A stretch of DNA of 6,368 bases, from NCBI GenBank assembly GCA_017429885.1, contig JAFROA010000305.1, forward strand, positions 1 to 6,368, in the 5' to 3' direction. Below are positions 1 to 6,138 of the stretch, piece after piece. Positions within the stretch are counted from its first letter, which is position 1. Every line of letters begins with the position of its first letter. The stretch is from Bacteroidales bacterium. Its GTDB lineage: Bacteria; Bacteroidota; Bacteroidia; Bacteroidales; UBA932. Both the position numbers and the translations under genes were made by a program. Under the pieces are notes generated by a model. The model had not been told where the DNA came from and did not search any database. It was given only the letters and a program-made list of their open reading frames with translations.

Positions 1-625
1 ATTCCCCGACAAGAGCCGGAACGCCTTTCTTGAATATTCCCGCTTTCTCTCCTGCTATCTCCTCGAGGGTGTCGCCCAGCAACGCGCAATGGTCCAGAGC
101 GATGCTGGTGATGACCGAGAGATCCGGCATGATGATGTTGGTGCTGTCCAGACGGCCTCCCAGGCCTGTCTCAATCACGGCAACATCCACTTTCTCATCA
201 GAGAACCACTTGAAAGCCAGACCGGTGGTTATCTCGAAGAAAGACAGGTCAAGCTCGTCCATATCCTTTTCATACCGGCAAAGGAAGTCATAGACGTATT
301 CCTTCGACACCAATGACGGAGGGTCTAATATCCGCATTCGCTCCCGGAAATCGAGGATATGAGGAGAAGTGTACAAACCGACCTTCAGACCTGCGGACGA
401 TAGAGCCGAGGCGAGCATGTTGGCAACGGAACCTTTCCCGTTAGTCCCCGCGACGTGTATAGTCCGGAAATTCCCCTGAGGATCACCAAGAAGGGCCGCG
501 AAACGGATCATGTGATCCAGCCCGGGCTTGTAGGCATCTCCGAAAGGAACTTTTTGCACCGAGGGAAATCTGGTGAAGATACTCTCCAGCTTATCATTAT
601 AGGCTTTATCAAAACAATTTTCCAT
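1..625 (-). CDS. folC: Folylpolyglutamate synthase / dihydrofolate synthase, 5' part (runs off the left edge)
   Basis: FolC adds glutamate to folates in the cytosol using ATP; many bacterial versions also make dihydrofolate from dihydropteroate. The reverse strand reads openly from an ATG at 623-625 to the window edge, giving 208 residues, about half of a normal FolC of roughly 420 residues. Family motifs are in order: the P-loop HVAGTNGKGSV (residues 57-67), YTSPHI (85-90), the block IETGLGGRLDSTN (151-163), and LDHCALLGDTLEEIAGEKAG (177-196), which carries the conserved metal-binding-type histidine and the EKAGIFK signature. The usual Thr-Asp-Trp after that histidine is Cys-Ala-Leu here, a mild variation. 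The start is chosen because it is the first ATG after the intergenic gap and the N-terminus has normal family length before the P-loop. No Shine-Dalgarno precedes it. It is transcribed away from the neighbouring 391-residue gene. Family assignment is very secure; mono- versus bifunctionality cannot be decided from this half. Confidence 0.96.
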   Translation of the reverse strand, partial: MENCFDKAYNDKLESIFTRFPSVQKVPFGDAYKPGLDHMIRFAALLGDPQGNFRTIHVAGTNGKGSVANMLASALSSAGLKVGLYTSPHILDFRERMRILDPPSLVSKEYVYDFLCRYEKDMDELDLSFFEITTGLAFKWFSDEKVDVAVIETGLGGRLDSTNIIMPDLSVITSIALDHCALLGDTLEEIAGEKAGIFKKGVPALVGE

Positions 626-643
626 AGGAGGGAACGGTCACTT

Positions 644-674
644 TTTGAACTCAACTCAAAAATACTTAAATTTA
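644..674 (+). promoter_or_regulatory. Candidate Bacteroidota-type promoter for the 391-residue gene and phoH
   Basis: TTTG (644-647) is followed after 19 bases by TAAATTTA (667-674), which agrees with TAnnTTTG at five of the six fixed positions. The spacing is as expected for the primary sigma factor of Bacteroidota. Transcription would begin near 680, giving a very short leader before the ATG at 693. The -7 box lies two bases from the -7 box of the opposing folC promoter, so the two cores interleave. Confidence 0.5.
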
Positions 675-689
675 CGGACATATTGCAAC
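657..689 (-). promoter_or_regulatory. Candidate Bacteroidota-type promoter for folC
   Basis: On the minus strand, TATTTTTG (657-664) matches the Bacteroidota -7 element TAnnTTTG exactly. The best -33 candidate is GTTG (686-689), three of four bases against TTTG, at a spacing of 21 bases. Transcription would start roughly at 650, leaving a leader of about 25 bases before the folC ATG. The -7 box is strong and the -33 box weak, so this is a prediction from pattern only. Confidence 0.5.
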
Positions 690-692
690 TGA

Positions 693-1868
693 ATGAAAGA
701 AAAAACATCAGCCCTATATTCCGAGTACATCATCGATGGCATCCCGAGAAGGTTCACGCCTGCTGACATTCTGGACGAATGTCTTGACCGTGAGCCGGAG
801 CGGCCAAGGGAGTACGAGGAGCATGAGCCGATCGTGGATGAGAGCGTGGATCCATGTCCGGCCACCGGAGAGTTCAGCGTCCAAGACGCCCAGGAGTACC
901 TTTCGGGCGTGTCAAACCTTATGGGGACCCCGAGGAACTGTCCCGCGGCGTTCGCGGAGGAGTTCACAAGGAGCAGAATCGCGAAAGCGTTGCTGGACAC
1001 CATATGGATGAAAGGTCATTTCCGTCTGAGCGACCTGTTGTTGAGCGCCAAATGGCGTTGGAACACAAAGCCCCTCGGGAATATGTCCGCTTTCTACTCT
1101 TCCGTGGAAGCTGCCGCTGACTATCTGGACAGCCTCGGAATAAGTCTTGACTCATATTCCTTCGCCGAGAGCGAGAAGGTAAGCCAGATCGCCTTTAAGG
1201 TGGCGGCGACCGATAGGCCTGAGGATCCCGACGAGGAGATCGGGCCGGACGAGGACGAGATTGACCTCCCTGGTAGCGCCCCATTCGGCAGCCCGCACCC
1301 TGTCATCGGCAGGAGAAGAGCCGTAACTGACAAGCTGGTTCCCGATCCTGACAGCTGGATAATATTCGTGCCATTCGACAGCTGCGAGTTCCGTCTCGGG
1401 AATTCCCTCCTTTGCGAGGCTTACGGCCATAATGGTGACGCCTCTCCGGAAATCGGGGACGGAGATTATTTCATTGATTGTTTTGAGATAATCCGCGAGT
1501 TCGTGGAGGACAAGGTCGTGTTGTCTGGCAAGACCGTGAGCGATGGAGGACTGCTTCCGGCGCTCAAATCCATGTGCGGGGAAGATGTCGGAGCCAAGAT
1601 TGACATCAGCGGGATCATGAACGCTTACGATGAGGGCAATGGCATCCGTGTGTTGTTCTCTGAAGTCCCCGGCACACTGATTCAAATCAAGGACATCGAT
1701 TACGATTACGCTGACGCTGAGTTCCTTTTGCAGGACATAGCGTATTATCCTATAGGACACCCGGTTCCAGGGAACGGTGAGATCAAGGTCAAATCCGGCA
1801 AGGGCGGGGGTATTTCCGACATCCTCCAATCCCTCCTTAGCAACCAGGCGTCGGAAGGAGAAGACTGA
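693..1868 (+). CDS. Orphan protein with a PurL-like AIRS_C domain and an unrecognised N-terminal region
   Basis: I do not recognise this 391-residue protein as a named gene. Residues about 220-365 resemble the C-terminal AIRS_C domain of FGAM synthase (PurL). In order: SWIIFVPF, then RLGNSLLCEAYGHNGDASPE (234-253; PurL has a LGxSALAQVY...GD.xP pattern), then a helix FIDCFEIIREFV, then VSDGGLLPAL (282-291), LFSEVPGTLIQIKDID (321-336) and YPIGHPVPG (352-360). Full-length bacterial PurL of this type has roughly 1,200-1,300 residues. The N-terminal and catalytic ATP-binding domains and the glutaminase domain are absent, so FGAM synthesis by this protein alone is not expected. Residues 1-170 match nothing I know. 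An acidic stretch (174-191) separates the halves. No signal peptide or membrane segment is visible, so it is probably cytosolic. The start is the first ATG after the promoter region; the next in-frame Met is at 77. phoH begins 14 bases after the stop, suggesting an operon. The frame is intact, which argues against a decaying pseudogene. The gene is very probably real; the domain match is from memory of the family; the function is unknown. Confidence 0.88.
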   Translation: MKEKTSALYSEYIIDGIPRRFTPADILDECLDREPERPREYEEHEPIVDESVDPCPATGEFSVQDAQEYLSGVSNLMGTPRNCPAAFAEEFTRSRIAKALLDTIWMKGHFRLSDLLLSAKWRWNTKPLGNMSAFYSSVEAAADYLDSLGISLDSYSFAESEKVSQIAFKVAATDRPEDPDEEIGPDEDEIDLPGSAPFGSPHPVIGRRRAVTDKLVPDPDSWIIFVPFDSCEFRLGNSLLCEAYGHNGDASPEIGDGDYFIDCFEIIREFVEDKVVLSGKTVSDGGLLPALKSMCGEDVGAKIDISGIMNAYDEGNGIRVLFSEVPGTLIQIKDIDYDYADAEFLLQDIAYYPIGHPVPGNGEIKVKSGKGGGISDILQSLLSNQASEGED

Positions 1869-1882
1869 TTCATATTCAAGCG

Positions 1883-3256
1883 ATGGTAAGATACATCAGG
1901 AAAATGGCCACAGGCCAGGGCAACAGAAAGCCGAAAATATTCGTACTTGACACTAATGTCATCCTGCACGATTACAAAGCGATTCGCAAATTCAAGGACA
2001 ACGACATAGTCATTCCAATCGCTGTCATCGAGGAGCTTGACAAGTTCAAGAAAGGAACGGACCAACTAGCCTATAATGCCCGCGGCTTCATGCGGGACTT
2101 GGACAGGATCACGGACGGACGTCTGTTCGGAAAGGACGGGATCACGATCGCCAAGGGCCTCGGGAAGATAAAGATAGAGCCGAATCATCCCTTCCCGGAA
2201 GAGATGAAAGACCTGTTCAAGGATGACATTCAGGACCATAGGATCTTGTCTACAGCTATCTGGATCAGGGATAATAATCCCGGACGTTTCGTTGCCCTTG
2301 TCACTAAGGACATCAACCTCCGGATGAAATCCAAGGCCGCCGGGATGGAGGTCCAGGACTACATGACAGACAGGTTGGAGGATGAGAAAGTTGAGAATTC
2401 CATCAAGGAAGTCATAATATTGGACGATTTTGATCCCGATGTCTTCCAGGAGCTCGCCTACGGCCCGGACAACGCAGTCTCATGGAAAGAGTTCGGGAAA
2501 ACCCGCCCCAGGCCAAACCAGCTTTATAAGATTAAGAATGGCAAAGACTTCACCTGCGCCCGCTACGATGCGGACAAGGATCAGGTTGTCCTTGTCAAGA
2601 CCAAATACGTCTACGGTATCAAGCCGCTCAACGATGAGCAACTCTTCGCTGTCGAGGCTTGCATGAACCCCGCTGTCCAGCTTGTGTCGATGACCGGAGG
2701 AGCCGGAACCGGAAAGACCTTGATAGCTCTCGCTTCCGCTCTGGAACAGGCCAAGGACTACGACCAGATCATTTTGACCAGGCCCACCGTTGTCCTGGGC
2801 AACCAGGAGATAGGGTTCCTCCCCGGAGACCAGAAAACCAAGATGAGCCCGTTCATCCAGCCGCTGATGGATAACCTCAACGTGATCAAGAGCCGTTTCA
2901 AATCCACCAGTAAGGAAGCCCAGAAACTGGATGCCATGCTTAAGGAGGAGAAGTTGCTGATCTCTCCTTTGGCATATATCAGGGGCCGTAGTCTCGGAAG
3001 GGTGTTCTTCATCTGCGACGAGGCCCAGAACCTCACGCCCAACGAGGTGAAGACAATCATCACTAGGGCCGGAGAGGGGACCAAGATGGTATTCACAGGA
3101 GACATTTTCCAGATTGACCAGCCTTATCTAGACCAATGGTCGAACGGTTTGACCCATCTGAATGAGAAGATGGGAGGTCAGAAACTGTTCGAGCATATAT
3201 TCCTGAGAATCGGAGAGAGAAGCGAACTTTCAGATCTCGCCTCAAAATTGTTATAA
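1883..3256 (+). CDS. PIN-domain PhoH family ATPase (YlaK/PhoH2 type)
   Basis: The 457-residue protein has an N-terminal PIN nuclease domain and a C-terminal PhoH ATPase domain. Related PhoH2 proteins act as sequence-directed RNA helicases/RNases; action on cytosolic RNA is inferred here. The PIN domain (about 18-165) begins FVLDTNVILHD and keeps the acidic set expected for metal-dependent cleavage: D23, E50/E51 (IPIAVIEELDKFK), D118 (DDIQDHRIL) and D143 (TKDINLR). A linker with a predicted beta-rich segment (about 210-250) leads to PLNDEQLFAVEA (248-259). The ATPase has Walker A GGAGTGKT (272-279), TRPTVVLGNQEIGFLPG (299-315), Walker B VFFICDEAQN (374-383; D379, E380) and FTGDIFQID (404-412). 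Length and domain order are normal for the class. An alternative start, M8 (ATG at 1904), has a more purine-rich leader. It follows the AIRS_C gene by 14 bases and is probably co-transcribed. The domain call is very secure; the cellular substrate is not known. Confidence 0.96.
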   Translation: MVRYIRKMATGQGNRKPKIFVLDTNVILHDYKAIRKFKDNDIVIPIAVIEELDKFKKGTDQLAYNARGFMRDLDRITDGRLFGKDGITIAKGLGKIKIEPNHPFPEEMKDLFKDDIQDHRILSTAIWIRDNNPGRFVALVTKDINLRMKSKAAGMEVQDYMTDRLEDEKVENSIKEVIILDDFDPDVFQELAYGPDNAVSWKEFGKTRPRPNQLYKIKNGKDFTCARYDADKDQVVLVKTKYVYGIKPLNDEQLFAVEACMNPAVQLVSMTGGAGTGKTLIALASALEQAKDYDQIILTRPTVVLGNQEIGFLPGDQKTKMSPFIQPLMDNLNVIKSRFKSTSKEAQKLDAMLKEEKLLISPLAYIRGRSLGRVFFICDEAQNLTPNEVKTIITRAGEGTKMVFTGDIFQIDQPYLDQWSNGLTHLNEKMGGQKLFEHIFLRIGERSELSDLASKLL

Positions 3257-3278
3257 CCAATCGTTTTTATTAAATTCG
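3247..3278 (+). promoter_or_regulatory. Weak candidate promoter for ppdK
   Basis: ATTG (3247-3250) and TAAATTCG (3271-3278) are spaced by 20 bases and match the Bacteroidota TTTG / TAnnTTTG pattern at three of four and five of six fixed positions. The -33 element would overlap the end of phoH. Transcription would start at about 3284, leaving a leader of roughly 37 bases before ppdK. A second TTTG (3286-3289) has only a poor -7 partner, too close to the ATG. There is no convincing terminator after phoH, so read-through into ppdK is also possible. Confidence 0.3.
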
Positions 3279-3280
3279 CG

Positions 3281-3298
3281 AGCCTTTTGTAAAAGACT
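3281..3298. repeat. Imperfect inverted repeat upstream of ppdK, possible operator
   Basis: AGCCTTTT-gt-AAAAGACT forms an 18-base inverted repeat with one mismatched pair; the inner CTTTT/AAAAG is perfect. The two-base centre is too short for a good RNA hairpin, so a site for a dimeric DNA-binding protein is the more natural reading. It lies 22 bases before the ppdK ATG, at or near the predicted transcription start. An AT-rich gap produces such patterns by chance fairly often, hence the low confidence. Confidence 0.3.
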
Positions 3299-3320
3299 AT
3301 AAACAAAAATCATTTTAAAT

Positions 3321-6044
3321 ATGTTCGACAAGAAGAAAAGAGTCTATCGCTTCGGTGGGAAAACCGCTGAAGGAGACGGGCACATGAGAGAATTGCTTGG
3401 CGGTAAAGGCGCCAACTTGGCTGAGATGAGCAGGCTCGGCATGCCGGTTCCCGCCGGCTTCACGATCACAACTGAATGCTGCGCCGAGTATTATTCACTG
3501 GGTGGTGGTTACACTGACGATCTCAAGAAAGAGGTCGCTGAGGCTATGCGCGCTACCGAGACGATAATGGGAAAGAAATTCGGAGATCCTTCCGATCCGC
3601 TGCTCGTCAGCTGCCGTTCAGGAGCGAGAAGCTCCATGCCTGGCATGATGGACACTATCTTGAACATCGGTCTTTGCTCCGCCACACTTCCAGGCATGAT
3701 CCAGAAGACAGGCAACCCGAGGTTCGTGTATGACGCTTACAGGCGCCTTATCATGATGTACTCCGACGTCGTCATGGAGAAGGCCGAGGGCATCGAGCCT
3801 GCCGACGGACAGGGTATCCGCCAGCAGCTTGATAGGATGATGATGGACCTTAAGGACCAGAAGGGCTACAAGTCTGACACCGAGATCACTGCCGAGGAGC
3901 TTAAGGACCTCTGCGAGAAGTTCAAAGTCAAGGTCAAGGAAGTCCTCGGAGTCGATTTCCCTGACACAGCCCAGGAGCAGCTCTGGGGCTCAATCGGAGG
4001 CGTTTTCAAGTCCTGGAATGGAAAGAGGGCCATCGCCTACCGCAGGATCGAGAAGATTCCTGATGATTGGGGCACCGCTGTCAACGTCCAGTCCATGGTA
4101 TTCGGAAATATGGGTGACACCTCCGCCACCGGAGTGGCTTTTTCCCGTAACCCCGCCAATGGAGACAACAAGTTCTACGGTGAGTGGCTGATCAACGCCC
4201 AGGGCGAGGATGTGGTCGCTGGTATCCGCACCCCCAACCCTCTCAACGAGGCCACCAAGACCGAGAAGAACAAGGATCTCGAATCTCTCGAGACCGCCAT
4301 GCCTGAGGTGTACAAGGAGCTTGACGACATCCGCCTGAAGCTTGAGAAGCACTTCCACGACATGCAGGACATTGAGTTCACCATCCAGGAGGGACATCTT
4401 TGGATGCTCCAGTGCAGGATCGGTAAGCGTACCGGTCTGGCTGCCCTTCAGATGGCTATGGACATGGTCGATGAGAAGATGATCGACGAGAAGACAGCTG
4501 TGATGAGGGTCGCTCCCGCTCAGCTCGATGAGATACTCCACCCGATTCTTGACCCTTCATCCGAGAAGAAGGCCAAGGTTCTGGCCGTCGGTCTTCCCGC
4601 TTCACCTGGTGGTTCCGTGGGACAGATTGTCTTCACTTCAGAGGCCGCTATGGAAGCCGCCGCCAATGGTATGAAAGCCATCCTCATCCGTGAGGAGACT
4701 TCTCCCGAGGACATCGAGGGAATGAGAGCCGCAGCAGGTATCCTCACCACCCGTGGAGGAATGACCTCACACGCCGCCCTCGTGGCCCGTGGATGGGGCA
4801 AGTGCTGCATCGTCGGTTGCGAGTCCATGAAGATCAACTTCGAGGATAAGACCGTGACCTTCAATGAGAAAGACACCTTCAAAGAGGGTGACTGGCTCAG
4901 CCTCAATGGTTCCAAGGGATTTGTCTATGGCACCAAGATTGAGACCATGGACGCTTCCGAGAATCCTCTGTTCAAGAGGTTCATGTCAATCGTGGACAAG
5001 TTCCGCAAACTTGGCATCCGCACCAACGCTGACACTCCCGAGGACGCCGCCAAGGCTCTCAGCTATGGAGCTGAGGGAATCGGTCTCTTCCGTATCGAGC
5101 ACATGTTCTATGGCGCCCATTCCGAGAAGCCTCTCTCGAAGCTTCGCAAGATGATCCTCTGCGACACAGAGGCCGAGCGCCGCGCCGCCCTTGACGATCT
5201 TGAGCCTTACATGAAGGCCGCCGTCAAGAGCACCATGAAGATCATGGACGGCAAACCCGTAGTGTTCCGTCTGCTTGATCCGCCTCTCCATGAGTTTGTT
5301 CCCAAGACCGAGGAGAAGAAGAAGGAGATCGCGAAGGAACTTGGCGTCACCGTCGAGGAAATCGAGAAGAGGGGCGAGGCCCTTCACGAGGTCAACCCTA
5401 TGATGGGTCACCGCGGAGTACGTCTCCACGTTAGTTTCCCGCTCATCGCCGAGACCCAGTACAAGGCCATCTTCGAGGCCGCTGCCGAGCTGCTTCTCGA
5501 AGGCTACCATCCGATGCCCGAGATCATGATCCCGGTCACCATTTCCGCCCGTGAGCTCAGCTTCCAGAAAGCCATCTGCGACCGCGTCAAAGCACAGGTC
5601 GAGGGTATCAAGGTCCAGAACATCGACTACAAGTTCGGAACTATGATCGAGATTCCTAGAGCCGCCTTGACCGCCGACCGTATGGCCCGCGCCGCCGAGT
5701 TCTTCTCATTTGGAACCAACGACCTCACCCAGATGACGTTTGGTTTCTCACGTGACGACATCGGCACCTTCATGGGTGACTATCTCGGCAACAAGATCCT
5801 CGATTCCGATCCATTCCAGACCATCGACACCAAGAGCGTCGGCAAGCTGGTTGAGTTCGGTATCCAGGGTGGACGCTCAAAGAGGCCCGACCTTAAATGC
5901 GGTGTCTGCGGAGAGCATGGAGGAGACCCTGACTCAATCCGTTTCTTCAACAAGATCGGTGTTGACTACGTCTCTTGCTCACCGTTCCGCGTGCCTATCG
6001 CACGTCTCGCGGCTGCGCAGGCTGCTATCGAGCAGGAGAAGTAG
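3321..6044 (+). CDS. ppdK: Pyruvate, phosphate dikinase
   Basis: PpdK reversibly interconverts ATP + phosphate + pyruvate and AMP + PPi + phosphoenolpyruvate in the cytosol. In fermentative anaerobes it often supports PPi-linked glycolysis or PEP regeneration. The 907-residue protein has all parts in order. The nucleotide-binding N-terminal region includes LLGGKGANLAEM (25-36), SCRSGARSSMPGMMDT (97-112) and the ATP-grasp end DIEFTIQEGHLWMLQCR (350-366). The swivelling phosphohistidine domain carries GGMTSHAALVARG (479-491) with catalytic H484. The C-terminal TIM-barrel PEP/pyruvate domain includes GIGLFRIEHMF (586-596), NPMMGHRGVRL (692-702), GTMIEIPRAAL (773-783), FFSFGTNDLTQM (794-805) and the catalytic-cysteine loop CGVCGEHGGDP (860-870, C863). 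T482, the position regulated by phosphorylation in plant enzymes, is present, but no regulatory kinase gene is in the window. It is a little longer than the 874-residue clostridial enzyme, apparently partly from extra residues near 153-170. Codon use is strongly biased (GAG, AAG, CTC, GCC), suggesting high expression. No Shine-Dalgarno is evident; the leader AAATCATTTTAAAT is AT-rich. It ends with TAG before a strong terminator. The assignment is essentially certain. Confidence 0.98.
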   Translation: MFDKKKRVYRFGGKTAEGDGHMRELLGGKGANLAEMSRLGMPVPAGFTITTECCAEYYSLGGGYTDDLKKEVAEAMRATETIMGKKFGDPSDPLLVSCRSGARSSMPGMMDTILNIGLCSATLPGMIQKTGNPRFVYDAYRRLIMMYSDVVMEKAEGIEPADGQGIRQQLDRMMMDLKDQKGYKSDTEITAEELKDLCEKFKVKVKEVLGVDFPDTAQEQLWGSIGGVFKSWNGKRAIAYRRIEKIPDDWGTAVNVQSMVFGNMGDTSATGVAFSRNPANGDNKFYGEWLINAQGEDVVAGIRTPNPLNEATKTEKNKDLESLETAMPEVYKELDDIRLKLEKHFHDMQDIEFTIQEGHLWMLQCRIGKRTGLAALQMAMDMVDEKMIDEKTAVMRVAPAQLDEILHPILDPSSEKKAKVLAVGLPASPGGSVGQIVFTSEAAMEAAANGMKAILIREETSPEDIEGMRAAAGILTTRGGMTSHAALVARGWGKCCIVGCESMKINFEDKTVTFNEKDTFKEGDWLSLNGSKGFVYGTKIETMDASENPLFKRFMSIVDKFRKLGIRTNADTPEDAAKALSYGAEGIGLFRIEHMFYGAHSEKPLSKLRKMILCDTEAERRAALDDLEPYMKAAVKSTMKIMDGKPVVFRLLDPPLHEFVPKTEEKKKEIAKELGVTVEEIEKRGEALHEVNPMMGHRGVRLHVSFPLIAETQYKAIFEAAAELLLEGYHPMPEIMIPVTISARELSFQKAICDRVKAQVEGIKVQNIDYKFGTMIEIPRAALTADRMARAAEFFSFGTNDLTQMTFGFSRDDIGTFMGDYLGNKILDSDPFQTIDTKSVGKLVEFGIQGGRSKRPDLKCGVCGEHGGDPDSIRFFNKIGVDYVSCSPFRVPIARLAAAQAAIEQEK

Positions 6045-6085
6045 TTTAGCGTTTTGCCTAACTAGTTGCTAGTCAACTGTTTATG

Positions 6086-6119
6086 AAAATTGCCTCCCGG
6101 ATTTGAGGAGGCAATTTTT
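6086..6119. terminator. Strong stem-loop terminator between convergent ppdK and the SpoU methyltransferase gene
   Basis: AAAATTGCCTCC (6086-6097) and GGAGGCAATTTT (6107-6118) form a perfect 12-base-pair stem around a 9-base loop, ending in a run of five T on the plus strand (6115-6119). This is a good intrinsic terminator for ppdK, 41 bases after its stop. The left arm starts with AAAA, so in the minus-strand transcript the stem also ends in UUUU, and it may terminate the convergent gene about 20 bases past its stop. Confidence 0.9.
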
Positions 6120-6138
6120 GTATATTATTGATTATTAA

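Noticed and set aside
30..316. Short plus-strand frames at the left end
   Set aside because: They are antisense to the folC frame, which carries the P-loop and other FolC signatures in unbroken order.
625..631. TAGGAGG resembling a Shine-Dalgarno sequence
   Set aside because: It is on the plus strand, directly upstream of folC in the opposite sense, and is 62 bases from the plus-strand start at 693, so it cannot act as a ribosome site for either gene.
1152..1829. 225-codon reading frame on the minus strand inside the orphan AIRS_C gene
   Set aside because: It lies wholly opposite a coding frame that shows clear PurL-family motifs. Its own translation has no recognisable domain, and it is best explained as a shadow of the codon bias.
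693..1868. Interpretation as a decaying purL pseudogene fragment
   Set aside because: The frame is intact for 391 codons, the N-terminal half is not derived from PurL as far as I can see, a good promoter precedes it, and a gene follows it closely. Together these favour a functional protein.
1745..2065. 106-codon minus-strand frame spanning the gap between the orphan gene and phoH
   Set aside because: It overlaps two well-supported plus-strand genes and has no recognisable motif. The gap itself is only 14 bases and leaves no room for an independent gene.
3246..3270. Possible terminator after phoH (GTTATAAC palindrome followed by a T run)
   Set aside because: The stem is short, entirely AT-rich except for one pair, and overlaps the stop codon. 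It is too weak to call as an intrinsic terminator.
3990..4541. 183-codon minus-strand frame inside ppdK (and a similar 174-codon frame at 4986-5510)
   Set aside because: Both are antisense to conserved PPDK domains. The leucine- and valine-rich translations are the expected reverse of GAG/AAG/GCC-rich codons, with no promoter or start context.
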